The position numbers and the translations under genes were made by a program. From Nageia nagi (lineage: Eukaryota > Pinophyta): a DNA stretch of 64,000 nucleotides. The notes under the pieces were generated by a model. The model saw nothing but the letters and a program-made list of their open reading frames with translations. It searched no databases and was not told where the DNA came from. The stretch is taken from assembly GCA_050084985.1 (NCBI GenBank), contig JBITNC010000001.1, forward strand, positions 56,296,001 through 56,360,000, in the 5' to 3' direction. This document shows positions 12,771-24,718 of this stretch, piece by piece; positions within the stretch are counted from its first letter, which is position 1; each line of letters starts with the position of its first letter.

Positions 12771-13130
12771 GACTTCGTGGCATAGTCAAGTTGCTATTTT
12801 TGTGGCTTATAAATCTTGACTTGGTGGTATAGTCAAGTTGTTATTTTTGTGGCTTATAAATCTTGACTTGGTGGTATAGTCAAGTTGCTATTTGTTTTGT
12901 CTTGTAAATCTTGACTTGGTGGCATAATTAAGTTGCTATTTTTGTAGCTTGTAAATCTTAACTTGGGGCATAGTCAAGTTGCTATTTTTTGTGTCTTATA
13001 AATCTTGATTTTGTGGCATATTAAAGTTGCTATTTTATGGTTTATGCCTTGTAAATCTTAACTTTATGGTATGGTCAAGTTGGCATTTGATAGCTTATGA
13101 CTTGGTTAAGATAACATGAATATGATGTAT
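12771..13130 (+). repeat. 47-bp tandem repeat, about 7.5 copies
   Basis: Units of 47 bases start GACTTGGTGGCATAGTCAAG and end in GGCTTATAAATCTT. Each holds the inverted pair CTTGAC/GTCAAG. Early units are well conserved; the last two have drifted and carry small indels. The array ends just before the GGGGGAG motif that marks the end of the coding part in this Copia family. Confidence 0.85.
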
Positions 13131-13610
13131 CTTAACATATAAGCAAAGTTATCACCGAGGGGGAGAGTGTTTGGTGTGATGTAAACTTCACTTAATATAC
13201 AAAACAAACATAATAATAATAATATATAAAAAAATAAAAATCAATTTTTCTTATGATGATTAGTGATCATTTTTGTTTGTGCACTTATGGATATTTCATA
13301 TATCCTTGTTTGATAATGTATTTGTATCACTTGGTTGATAGTGCATTTATGTATTTATATCATTTGGTTGATAATGTATTTGATATTATGCATAATTAGA
13401 TATTTATATATCATTGATATATGTGCTCATGAATGATATATTTTATTTTAGTATACATATGATATATCATGACTTGTTAGTATGCACATGTGATATTCAA
13501 TGATGTATGTCATCTTTGATGTTGTGCATATGTGATGATATGTTATATAATATTATTTTCTTATAGAATTATTGTATTCATGTGATATTATTAGATATCA
13601 TGATTTTGTG

Positions 13611-13740
<130 letters not shown>

Positions 13741-14097
13741 ATATCATGGTTGATAATGTGCATTATGATGCATCTTACTAATCTTGTTTATGAGCTAGTA
13801 GCTTGCAATTTCCTTCTAAAGATTGCAAGTTACTTCAAGTATGTAGTATCATGGAGGCTCATCATGTCAACTTGTTGTTGAATGAATATTCTTGTAAATT
13901 AAAACCATTTATGGTTAATAATTATATTTTAAACCATTTACTAAAATAGATAACTAGTTAAGCTTTGTAGAACCATCTAAATTTTATTATTTTCTTACAA
14001 GTTCTCATCTTCGATGTATTCTTATAGAGGAAAACTCTCTTACTCTTTCTCTCTCTATCTTCTCAACCTTATATCCCAATGTTGAATTAAAAGGGAG

Positions 14098-14595
14098 TTA
14101 TGGAATGTATAATGCATTATTGTATGGTCTCTTCTTGTAATTCACTTAATACTTAAAGGTATCCCTAGATACCTTAAGTATTTAGTGAATATGACAAACT
14201 TATCCTACACTTTATCTCATAAGCATGCCCCTTGGGTAAAAGGGTGATGCATATCATGACATTGTAAAATGGTTAAAAGGGTGATCCAAGGGAGGATTTT
14301 GGCCTATAAATAGAGGGCCCTCTCCTTGAAATTAGTCACTTAAGTTGCAAGAGTGCTCTTGTAAGAGTTTTGTAAGATAATTCTTGAGAATTTATGAGAG
14401 AGTTTCATTATGAGAAGTAATAGAAAATATGGTTCAAGTGGATGTACTCCCATGGTTGGAGGAACCATTATATATGCTTGAGTTCTCTTTATGTGAATGC
14501 TCTATATATTCTTTATATTATATTAGTGTGATTGTTCTTAGATTAAGGAAGATTACATCCAAAGGGATCTTAGGTGAAGGTTAAGGAATTCTTCA
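14098..14595 (+). repeat. Copia-B type LTR (3' LTR, 498 bp)
   Basis: The LTR is preceded by the polypurine tract AAAAGGGAG and begins TTATGGAATGTATAATGC. It ends AATTCTTCA. It aligns over its length with the minus-strand LTRs at 27809-28303 and 35949-36442. Shared landmarks are CATGCCCCTTGGGTAAAAGG, a probable promoter TATA element (CCTATAAATAGA) and a GTGGATGTACTCC block. No primer-binding site follows it, which fits a 3' LTR. Confidence 0.8.
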
Positions 14596-16570
14596 AATCC
14601 TTCAAAAATTGAGTGTTCCCCACTCCAAGGTTTGAAAATGTATAAAATTTGTCCAAAATATAGAATAAAATAATGGGCAACCATACTTTGCATTAGGGAG
14701 GCTAGTAAGATCATTAAATTTCATTTTATAATCCTCCAATAAAGTTAATGCTAAGTACATGGCAGTTGGAATAGTGTTTCTAGTAGTATCCATTGGAGGA
14801 GAAAGAATGATGCAATCAAAATTTGAATAATTCAAACAATAGAACATTATACTCTTTCTCACTATACAAAAGCAAAGGAAAATAAACCCAACAAGTGTAG
14901 TAATCGATTAGAAGGTATCGAGGACACAAATATAATAGGATCCTATCATAATCTCAAAGGTATTTCTCAAGCCCTCTGCTTTTAAGAAAAGTGAAATATA
15001 ACCTATAATATCCCTAAGAATAACATGCTATATTGGTTTATTATAAGAATATATCACCCTGTCATAAAATTGATCAAGTTGATCCAAGACTTAGCCAACC
15101 TAAAAGAAAGGGTGGTAAGGGCTACAAACGGGTAAGTAGTTTTAGATTTTTTAGCAAAAGCAATCACATAAGCCCTAATAGTGCCAAAAATCTCCTTCAT
15201 TATAAAAAAATACACATAAGGGAACATATGAAGTACTATGGAAACCACAAGTAAGTTGGTAGACCAAAAGCTAAAAGGAAATGCCCAAAGAGGAGGTGCC
15301 TATCTCCAATTTTTTGGAAGACATGCAAATGGTATTCTCTATGTATGTCATAGTATTAGGGAAGAGGTCAAATAAAATAGTTTTATATTATCAAATATCC
15401 TTGGTGCATGCCATCATCCACCCCATGAAGCAGTTCATCTTCAATTAGCTAGAGTATATCTCAAGAAACATAATGAACAAATTGATGAATCTCCAGGAGA
15501 TTGGTGTCTTCACCTACATATACTATGTAGTCTAGCTTATTGTTTTTCAATACATAATTTTTTTTACCGAATATCTTTAAAGATAAAAGATCAAAATGGG
15601 TTGAGGTTTTTAGTAGATGAATGGATGAAGCTACTTAGAGCATTCAAAAATTACTATGATTTTGTAAATCATTTTTTAGGCCTGATGATATCCTTTATTT
15701 CCAAGCAAGTTATGCCCAAATTATCAATACAAGCCTTGGTGGCTTTAAGAATAAAGAATATGGAGAAAGGGGATTGGTACTTCATCAATAGAAGTACATT
15801 AATAAGATTATATGGATTTAGGGGAAGGCTCATTTTACTCCTATTCTATGTCACAGATGGAGTTTTTGGCTTGGAGTTTGGCTAATAATCAAATTATATT
15901 AATTTAGAACATGGCATTGGAAACAAGAAGGCATCATTGAATAATATTACTTTTTCATACCAAGATATAATTATTAGATAGAAGGGATTCCATGTTGAGA
16001 TTAAAAGGAAATTGAAAGATCTGATGTTATAGGAGATTTTAGATACTTGGGAGTACAATATGGATCACATTTTTATCAAATAGATACAAGCAATGAATAC
16101 AAAATTAAATAAATATATTAGTATATCATAATAAAAAATTGAAAAATGGATAAATAAAAGTGAGTTCAAGCATCAAATGCTAAACAATATGACTATGATA
16201 GAGTCTCTTATAGCATGGAGAGATTTTTATATAAGAGTTAATAAGTTTGACCCAACTAGATCCCAATTAAGGAAATCTTTGGTGAAGATCCTAGGATAGA
16301 GTGGGTGGTCAAAATATAAAAGGAAAGATTTCATTCAATACTGCACCAAGTTCAAAACTAGGATAGATCCCTTGGATAATGACATGGATCAATAGTTCAT
16401 TGAATTGTTCGATCAAGAGCATGAAGAAGAAAAATATGAAGGTGTACAGATGGGTAGAGAGAGCTACAATGATGAAAAAAAAGTTGGAGAACAAGAACAG
16501 GTCAAATAAGGAAGGCTAAAGCCATAAATTAAAGAAAGTCCATCATGAGAAGTACCTCAAAAATGAGTGT
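14596..16570. other. unrecognised degenerate sequence
   Basis: Several short open stretches exist on the plus strand (for example 15601-15885) and a lysine/glutamate-rich stretch lies near 16310-16510, all broken by stops. The composition suggests an old element interior, but no protease, reverse transcriptase, integrase or transposase signature could be recognised. Confidence 0.35.
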
Positions 16571-16577
16571 TTGATAT

Positions 16578-17399
16578 GCATGAGGAGTGTTTGCTTTACC
16601 TTTTCCATATTTTTACTTGAAATGATTGTTGTTACCATTGTTCCTATTGTTGTGGTTGTTGTTTCTGTTGTTCTTGCTGCTATTGTGGCCATTACCTCTC
16701 TTCTCAAATCTTTTGAAGGAAGAAGGATAAGATTTATTTTGATGATTGAACTTATTTTTGAAAGGAGTTTTGGTTGTCCAAGAACAATGTTATTATCCTT
16801 AGGAGAAGAAATTAACACTTTATTATTACAATTTTCTTCATGCTTCAATAGGTGCCTTGAAAGGTTCTCAATGGAGAAGACTACTTCTTCATCATCAAGC
16901 CTTATTTCCATAATGATTAGAAAGTTTCCAAAATTTGAAGAGAGGCTTTGAAGAATGATGAAGACCATGAACTCATGATTAATTCAATTGCATCCACAAG
17001 CAACAAGTTAGATCCTTAAGTCAATGATTTTGTTCAAGTAGATAGCCACATTTTCATCTTCCCCTAGATGAGATTGAAGCAACTTTTGGAGTATGGTTAA
17101 CTTTCTTGAAAATTTTGAACTAAGATAGATTTGCTTAAGCTTATCCTATGCTTCCTTTACTAATGTTGAAGAGGAAATCATCAAGAGCACATCATTTGAA
17201 ATTGCATAGTAAATCATGGAGGTTGCCAACTCATCTTTGTGCTGTAAACCTCTAGTGCCTTCTCATCTATAGGAGGTACAAAGTTCTCATTCACTATTTG
17301 CCAAAGCTTCCTTACCTGCAATTTAGCTCTCATTTGAGGTTCCCAAATCCCATAGTTGGAACCATCAAGAATGTGTTTGGGTAAAAAAGATTCTTCCAT
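16578..17399 (-). pseudogene. Copia-B gag fragment (left copy, truncated)
   Basis: On the minus strand the gag starts MEESFLPKHILDGSNYGIWE at 17399. This N-terminal region of the gag (UBN2-like) family normally coats element RNA in virus-like particles. The frame breaks after about 60 residues and resumes at about 16968-16578 (FSIENLSRHLLKHEENxNNKVLISS). It aligns with 32233-33041 of the right copy. Similarity ends abruptly near 16578, so protease, integrase, RT and 3' LTR are missing here. Immediately upstream on the minus strand is the same long leader as in the right copy, split by the insertion at 18982-26542. Confidence 0.75.
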
Positions 17400-18981
17400 T
17401 TGCTACATAAGAATGTGAAATAATAAGCATGTGGTTTCAATAAATAATATTAAATGTTAATTTTTAACCAAGTAAATAATACATGTTACATTTAACACTA
17501 AAGACATACTTGATTTGATTCACAAGTGCAAATGTTTTACAATTCAAATAATAAACCATGTACCCAAATACATTTCTCATCTCAAGACCTATAGTTTTAG
17601 AGTGACATTATTGAGGCTTATTTTCTTGTCTAAAATTAGGCTTTCAACTGGATGCCCACATAAGAGGAGTCCAAGTACTACCAATCCTCAACTAGTTCCC
17701 TTTAAGTAGTAATATACTCTCACAAGGAGAAGTACTAGCTATTTTTTAAGGTTTTCATGTTTATTGGATCGACCAAATTATTAATCTTGATTAGGTTTCA
17801 AGTTATCCTTCTAGGTTATCAAGATAATATTAGAATGGATGTGTGGATATATGGTATCACTACACACATACCTATCCACCTATTAGAGTTAAATCCAAAC
17901 CAACAGAGCACTTAGGGGCAATTAAGAAGTCTACCTATCTTCACCTCATGGCTCTCCAAACAAGTCATATTGCAGAATGTATGTGTGGATGTGTTCATTT
18001 TAAGAGGTTTCTCATATCAATATTTGCATTTTTATTTGCATAAGCAAATAAATCAAAATGCAAAACATGAAGTAAAGTGCATAAATGAAACATCATCTAT
18101 TCATAATTTGAAACCTAAGTGTCTAATGGGTTTTGTTTACTAACTCTTAAAGGACATCTTTACACAAGTCCATATTTTGATCAAGTTCATTTTCAAAAAA
18201 AAATTGAGAAATACTTAAGCATAAGCATGTATCAATTCCAAAAATTTGCATAAGTTATCTTTGCATGAAGGATAAATACTCAACATGTATCTTTTAACTT
18301 AAGAAATTAAGTCCTAAGAATGCAACATTAACTTAAAATTTAAATCCTAAGCATGCATTTATTAACTTAAAATTTTAAGTAATAAGCATAAGTACTAATC
18401 TTAAGCTACATAATTTAAAGTTAAGTACTAAGCATGTACCATTAACTTAAAAAATTTAAGTCCTTGAGCATGCATTAAAAAAATTAAGCTTTAAGCAAAA
18501 AAAATGCATTATTCACATAGCTTTTTAAAAAATTTAGATAAGCATGCATCATTCCAATAAATTAAGTAAGAAGAATGCACTAAAAATTTAAGTAAAAGAT
18601 TTATACCAATTTCCCGCTCTTTCACTTAAAACATTATCCCATAGAGATAGCATACTAGCTTTACTTTAGATAAAAAAATATTTACATGCTAAAAAATTAT
18701 CTTCTAATTATTTGCAATTTTGAATGATGAGGAGGCATTTAAATTGGCTATAAATTCCTCCATTGTTACTAAGAATAATGCTATGATTACCATTTTTACC
18801 TAATTAAATGAAGGTAAAAGGAATTATCATTAAAAAAATTGTTAATGAATATTGAACAAAATTTTTTACTTAGAAATATACCTTCTTATATTTACTTAAG
18901 AACAATATCTAAGTAAAAAAAATCTTCCCTTAAAAAGAAATCCTTTAGTGCTTTTCTCAGGATCTTCTCTAAGTGGACAAC
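17400..18981 (-). other. Copia-B 5' leader, left copy, part next to gag
   Basis: This non-coding leader matches about 33042-34670. It contains degenerate ~35-base repeats rich in ACTTAAAATTTTAAGT-like palindromes and GCATGCAT words (about 18230-18600). It is interrupted at 18981, where ACAAC was duplicated by the insertion. The rest of the leader resumes at 26543. Confidence 0.7.
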
Positions 18982-19855
18982 TGTTAACACATAAAAATGA
19001 ATTTATGCTTTTAAATCAATAAATCAATGAAATATGCTTGGCTTAAATGTATGCTTTGAATGTATTAAAGTGATAATATCAATGTTTGGCTTGAATATGA
19101 ATATTGCATGGTTTATCTTGAATATTGCATGGGTTATCTTGAATATTGCATGGTTTATCTTGAGTATTGCATGGTTTATCTTGTTTATTGGTGTGTTTAT
19201 CTTAAATATTATGAATTAACCTTATTTATGTAGATGCACGCTGACCTATGGGCGATATTATCTATTATCTATATAAATAAGGGATCTAATAGTAAGTCCA
19301 CAATAACAAGGATACACATGATCCCGCGTATGGTCTTGTAAGTGGCTACCCCTTAAGGTATCTCTTGGTACCGCCTACAAGGCTATGGTTTGTGTGCTTC
19401 CTTACGCGAGCTCTCCTGACATCTGCGATCAAGTCTGATATTATACTGCTATCTGAGATATCTATACTGAAGATCTGGACCTAACTGAGAGGTCAAAGCT
19501 ATCAAAATAAGGCTGCCGGCGCTCCTTTATGAACGGAAGAACACTACCGGCGCTGTTATACCACTGAAACGGACCACCTACGTCCTCTTTTGGCATCCTT
19601 GCAGGTCATGACGCTGTTGGAAAGGTAGCTCATCATCAGTACATCGCCAATATCTGCATATTTCGTTGTCAAGTACGTTCCGTGAGGTAAATACACAAAT
19701 CACAGTCTTGGTTGATACAAGTACACTTTTGAATTGGTTATGTTGTTTATTGTTATCTAGAATAAATTGCTATCCATAGCTTAAATACAGATAACATTGA
19801 GTTTGTAGATATTTGCTTGTTTATTTATTTGCACGCTCAATTTTATTTGTAAACA
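18982..19855 (+). repeat. 5' LTR of the PMD-carrying element
   Basis: It starts TGTTAACACATAAAAATG and ends TTTGTAAACA, giving the usual TG..CA ends. It contains five 21-bp repeats (AATATTGCATGGTTTATCTTG, about 19097-19205), a possible TATA element (CTATATAAATAAGG, near 19258) and three copies of the GGACC/CCGGCGC-type motif at 19512-19585. Confidence 0.92.
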
Positions 19856-19857
19856 TT

Positions 19858-19875
19858 TGGTGAACCCGACGTGAA
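19858..19875 (+). other. primer-binding site, apparently tRNA-Trp
   Basis: TGGTGAACCCGACGTGAA starts two bases after the LTR. From memory of plant nuclear tRNA-Trp, whose 3' end reads TTCACGTCGGGTTCA plus CCA, this is complementary over 18 bases. The tRNA identity rests on recollection and should be checked against a tRNA set. Confidence 0.7.
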
Positions 19876-19947
19876 CTACACATCATTATACTAAAACCCT
19901 AAAGGTTTTAGTTAAGACTAACATCTATTTTGTGAAGTGTTTTGAGT

Positions 19948-21166
19948 ATGGAGCAGCTTAAGTTATTCTTGCGCAGTCTTTCAAAAAGGGATTTGGATGA
20001 ATTATTGGTAGAAATCAGACAGGATGATCCAGAGGGATCCAGAGGAATGCAAAATAGCACCGAGGGTGACAATAGTAATTTTCAGGCTACTATGGAAGGT
20101 ATGCAGAGGCAGATAGACAGATTGGCAAGGAGATCAACGCCGCCTAATGACTCTTTCGAATTTGGTAGTCCCTTGTGTGATGAGATTCGTAGACACATGC
20201 CACCATCCGACTACAAAGAGCCAAATTTCAGTAAGTTCAATGGGGAAGGAGACCCAAGAAGACATATACAAGGATTCAAGGATGAGTGTGAACTCAAAAT
20301 TGGTACAGACCAAAGATTGCAAGCTAAATTCTTCCCCCAGAGCTTGGAAAGAGACGCCCGAGAATGGTTTTTATGCATTACCTGAAGGGTCAATCACATC
20401 ATTTGAGGAGTTTAGTAATTTGTTTCTGGAGCAATATAAGCATAATATCAAGAAGGAGGTTATGCTATCAGATTTATGTGCTATCAAGCAAGACAGTGAT
20501 GAGCAACTAGACAAATTTGTTGTAAGGTTTAAAAAGACATGGAAGCAAGTAAAGACAAGATTAACGAAAAAGAGGTAAATAACATGTTCAAAGAAGCAGT
20601 TATATTGCCCTTACAATCATATGTTATTGATTATACACATATTACATTTTTCGATATGACGTATAAGCTGTTAGAAAAAGAAAAAGTCCTTGTGAAGCTA
20701 GGGCTTGTAAAGTATGGTAATAGTGATAAGACAAAAGCAAAGGATAAGAAACCACAATCGCCAAAGAAAGAGAAAGCTATCCATGTGGCTGAGAAGACAA
20801 GTGAGATGAAGGAAAAGAGATATGTGAGATTTCCCATACCTCCAAGACATATCCTAAAAGATCTTGTGGAAAAAGGGTTATTACAACCTTTACCGAAGCG
20901 TGAGGAAGATCCAACAGCAGAAAAACCTCATTGGAAATAAGGAAGATAGATACTATGAATATCATCAGGCAAAAGGCCATGCTACTAATGGATGTGGAAA
21001 TCTTAGGGATAGAATACAGAAAGTCATAGAAGATGGATCCTATGTATGTCCAGCAAAGGTCAAAGATACAGGAGAAGAACAGCATATCAATATGATCTTT
21101 CTTGAAGATGCTTGCGAGGTTGACACCGGTGGGAGCTCCAGGCCCTCTGGGGGTATCATTTGGTAG
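19948..21166 (+). pseudogene. Gypsy-type gag with frameshifts
   Basis: The start ATG at 19948 gives MEQLKLFLRSLSKRDLDELL. A capsid region of the Retrotrans_gag type follows (GEGDPRRHIQGFKDE..., AREWF). A surplus T in the run at about 20370 shifts the frame, after which FYALPEGSITSFEEFSNLFL continues the family motif. Another shift near 20555-20575 leads to the KEVNNMFKEAVILPL segment. A third near 20940 leads to a YYEYHQAKGHATNGC zinc-knuckle remnant whose first Cys is lost. The product would normally form the particle shell. The Tat-like gag at 38245-39100 is related (KFFPMSLKGDASQWFYALP), supporting a Tat-like ancestry. Confidence 0.8.
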
Positions 21167-21396
21167 ATCAAAATATGTAAAAAAAAAAAGAAAAAAAAAG
21201 GGGAGCTAGCAGACGGTTCAGGTCTCTAACAGACGTCAGGGTCAAGATATTAGGAGGATATAACAGGAGCGTCGGCGTTGTATTTCGTGAGAAAAGGACC
21301 ACCGGTGGTGCTCTTTTAGGGGAAAATAGAGGAAAGCAAAAGATTCCAAGTACGCTCACAACATGAAAGGTCAGAATTTTAGGTCGTTGGCAAGGA

Positions 21397-23779
21397 TCAC
21401 GGAATGTCAAATTCACGCATCACAAGTACATGTACAAAGAACAAATCAGGTACCAAAGTTTGTGTTTCATATATATCATGATCAAAATGTTTTTGTTTAC
21501 AATGCAAACTGGATGAGATTACATAGAATGATTTAAAATCTCCTACTAGACCCCCCACCCCTACACTAGAGCTGGTAGCCCTGCTAGATGTGCCACCCCC
21601 GCACCGTGCTTTGTACTTCTCTGCATGGGCCTTCTCCTCGCCGATCTGTCTCTCAGCCTGGCGAAGCTGCTCATAGAGGACCTTGATTTCTTTGTTGGCC
21701 GCCTGTAAGTCCTGATAGATGCCGGCATAATCTCCTCCTCCGAACCGTAGACGACCTTATAGCTCTCTTATCTCCTCATCCTTCTGATCGATTTGGCCAC
21801 GCAGCCTAGCCATCTCAACCTCAGGGTCTGTGACATAGCATAAACATATCGTGTTAGTTTCTTGCATATTATGAAAAACTAAAAGTCAAAGCAAAGTAAA
21901 AGAGAAAGTAGGTTACCATCATCATCTTCATCGTAGTCTTCATCCTCCCAGTCTGATTCTGTCTTATACTCAGGTTCATATTCATCTTGGTCTGGATCAG
22001 TCTCCTCATTGTCGTCATGACCCGCATCTAGCGATGTGTCACGAGCATATGTAGAGCTACTCTCCCCTCCCCATCCTCCCGTGGTGAAGGGAGTGTCCCA
22101 CCTGGTCTCTGTGTCTCTTGGGTCCTCATCCTCCCATGCATTGTCACCCGTGTTAGCATCGTGAATGCCTATGTGGTGAGGGCGGCATGTCCTCCACCAG
22201 TCTAGATAGTCCTCTGTGTGATCGGGTCCATCTATGTCATCATCGACATCATAGTCGGAGTCCTCGCTGGGGGACTCCCAATCTGAGTCCCAGTCCGGTA
22301 CTGGCTCATAATCCTTTGGGAGGTGCCTGCTATGGTAGTAGTGCACCACTATCCTGCAATCATCCGGTATACCCTGCTAGAGGCCGAACTGACAGAGTAC
22401 CCGCTCTGGCCTGTACGGCTCCACTAGGGCCCTACGCGCCTGTAGGCAGGTAGGGTGTCTCACCCATGTCATCTCCTGTAGGTCCTCCTCCCACTCTGGT
22501 ACACCTCCCCGATAAGGATGCCAGTAGATCTGCACCTCCTGTAGTAGGTCAAGTCGCACACGCCATCCCTCAAGGTCTATGCTAGGGAAGTCTGGTACCT
22601 CAGTCGTCGCACACCACTGCCAGGTGGGGGCATCATCTGGCTGGTCTAGGGGTAGTATTATCGGTCTAGAAATAGTGATGTGTTCATAGGCCCACACCTA
22701 CAGTATCATAGAGTGAGCCACCTATCTCCCCTTTCTCTCCACCTCTGCAAAGCCGTGGAGATCATGATAAAGTTGTGCCAGTATTGCGGGGCACCATGCA
22801 TATCGCTGTCTATGTATAACCATGTCCTGAATGATAGGAATCATACCCACTGGGAAGGTCTCACTGCTCTTGTCTGGATAGACAATAGCATCTAGAAGGC
22901 AGGCAATGAGGAGCCTCATTCGTAGGTCACCCCGTGCTGGAGGATCCTCTAGCACATGTCTCACTAGGGACACACCTCTCTTCCTGTGATTTACTTCGTT
23001 TGATCCCGTTAGCCATGTAGCCCACACCTCTGCCTGTTCCAAGCTCGGAACAGGAATCATGTTCACTAGTTTCCCCCTGATAGGAAGTTTAGTGATCCTG
23101 TAGATATCCTTTAGGGTCACTGTAATCTCACCGGTGGGAAGGTGAAAGGTGTTGGAATTTGGATCCCACCTCTCCATCAAAGCTGTAAGCATGTTGCGAT
23201 CATGAAACACATAGTCAGCAAATGCAAGGTGGCTAAATGAAATATCCTCCAGAATGCTCCAGGCTGCGTTAGTTTGGGGCCACTGTTGGGCAGTGGTGAA
23301 GGCGACACTCTTGCTGGAGGGTCGCATAAGGTATGCACGGCTCTGCAAGAAAAGAAGGATGAAAGGTAAGTCAGTATCAAGATGTGAAACACAAATAGCA
23401 AAAAAAAAAAAAAAAATAGTACAGAAAAACAAGGACCGCCCACGGTCCAAACTAGGGTAGAAAGGATCGCCAGTGGTCCTATTTCCATGAAAAGGGGCAG
23501 TAAAATTTAGGGTGCAGGTTCGTACGGGTGAGCATAAGGTAGCCATGGCATCGAAAGTTTGAAAAGCAGACTAAAAAGAGAAAAATGTAGGGCTAGGGTA
23601 TGCAACAGGAAAACCCTAAGGGCAATTCGGAAAAGCTAGTGTACAGGCAGCTAAAACTTGAAGAAAAACAAAAATATAGCAAGAAAAAGGTAGGAGAGGT
23701 AGTGTACCTGATGACCAGCAGGAGAATCAGCCACCAAGGCAGCTCTGTGTCCCTCTCAGCATGTGATCGGTAGGGCCAT
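21397..23779 (-). pseudogene. antisense three-exon gene for a plant mobile domain (PMD) protein, five premature stops
   Basis: Model on the minus strand: exon 1 23779-23708 (start ATG, 24 codons), intron CAG|GTACAC to TTGCAG|AG, exon 2 23342-21917, intron ATG|GTAACC to TCACAG|AC, exon 3 21827-21397. The frame stays consistent across both junctions for about 642 codons. Exon 2 has the PMD signature (LMERWDPNSNTFHLPTGEIT, about residues 76-95, then LKDIYRITKLPIRG and, later, VWAYEHI and CQFGL). An Asp/Glu-rich region of about 145 residues follows, then a coiled coil in exon 3 (QKDEEIREL..AANKEIKVLYEQLRQAERQ). PMD proteins such as Arabidopsis MAIN/MAIL1 are nuclear and affect gene expression and transposon silencing. 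Stops are TGA 23756-23758, TAG 22722-22724, 22698-22700 and 22377-22379, and TAA 21757-21759. The C-terminal end past the GGVGGL stretch is uncertain. Confidence 0.78.
23433..23479. promoter_or_regulatory. two semi-palindromic GGACC..GGTCC motifs inside PMD intron 1
   Basis: GGACCGCCCACGGTCC (23433-23448, six-base arms around CCCA) and GGATCGCCAGTGGTCC (23464-23479) lie 15 bases apart in the first intron of the antisense gene. Related copies occur at 24074-24136, 21296-21311 and in both LTRs. Function unknown; a protein-binding site or short hairpin is possible. Confidence 0.5.
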
Positions 23780-24073
23780 AGCGTGCAGCATAGCAATACA
23801 GGAAGAATTATCTGGTGATAGTGACAAAAGCACCAGCTAAACCTCTCCGAATCAGTCTCTCAAGCTCTAGGATGCTCTCAGCTATGAAAATGATAGGGGA
23901 ACAAATGAAGAAGGGTGGGGCCTCTTTTATAAAAAGGTTAGGGCACACACTTTAAGATAAATTTTGATTTGAGCATTTGGTGCACGTAGATCAGCAATTA
24001 GGCATCAATCTGGAATCCAGGGGTGATTCGTAGGGATGTGATTTTCATGATTTTTGATGAATCTTCAAGAAAA

Positions 24074-24136
24074 GGACCGCCTGCGACCTTAGTGAAGACC
24101 ACCGGTGTTCTAAGTCATTGAGAAAGGATCGCCCGC
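24074..24136. promoter_or_regulatory. cluster of three GGACC-type motifs upstream of the PMD gene
   Basis: GGACCGCCTGCGACC (24074-24088), GACCACCGGTGTTC (24097-24110) and GGATCGCCCGC (24126-24136) lie about 300 bases upstream of the antisense start codon. They are embedded in AGAAAAGGA-like context that also precedes the intron and 3' copies. The position would suit a promoter or enhancer, but this is inference. Confidence 0.45.
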
Positions 24137-24259
24137 ATTTCTTTATCTAGAAAATCAGTTTATTAAGTATCATGAGTGCATCATAGGTGTTTGATCAACG
24201 TTATATCCAGGAGAATATTGCTTTGAGTTTCATGTTTGCAGACCTGAGTGATCAGACTA

Positions 24260-24715
24260 TCATGCTTATGAGAGGAGTCCAGCTCCATAGTCAGCTCATC
24301 ATGTGCATATGAGTGGAGTCCAGCTCCGTGATCAGATTATCATGCTTGTGAGTGGAGTCCAGCTCCCATAGTTAGCTTATCATGTGCTCATGAGAGGAGT
24401 CCAGCTCCATAGTCAGCTTATCATGTGCCTATGAGTGGAGTCCAGCTCCCGTGATCAGATTATCATGCTTGTGAGAGGAGTCCAGCTCCCATAGTCAGCT
24501 TATCATGTGCTCATGAGAGGAGTCCAGCTCCCATGGTCAGATTATCATGCTTGTGAGTGGAGTCCAGCTCCCATAGTCAGCTTATCATGTGTTCATGAGA
24601 GGAGTCCAGCTCCCATGGTCAGATTATCATGCTTATGAGTGGAGTTCTAGCTCCCTCTATCAGCTTATCATGCTTCTTGGTGGAGTGTCAGCTCCATCAG
24701 TTTATCACTTGTTTT
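24260..24715 (+). repeat. minisatellite of alternating ~41-bp units
   Basis: About ten or eleven units of the form GAGTGGAGTCCAGCTCC..TCAGxTTATCATG alternate between two subtypes ('GCTTGTGAG' and 'TGCTCATGAG'), giving a higher-order period of about 82-84 bases. GGAGTCCAGCTCC is itself nearly palindromic, so each unit could form a hairpin. Confidence 0.85.
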
Positions 24716-24718
24716 GCG

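Noticed and set aside
12771-13130. CRISPR-like array
   Set aside because: The units are contiguous without unique spacers, and the context is a plant retroelement.
21879-22349. Stand-alone acidic protein on the minus strand
   Set aside because: It is in the same frame as the PMD exon upstream, separated only by a TAG. Its last residues run through a splice donor into an intron. It is part of the PMD gene.
23593-23796. Short minus-strand frame upstream of the PMD exon 2
   Set aside because: The exon 1 that joins in frame to exon 2 through a canonical intron uses a different reading frame with an ATG at 23779.
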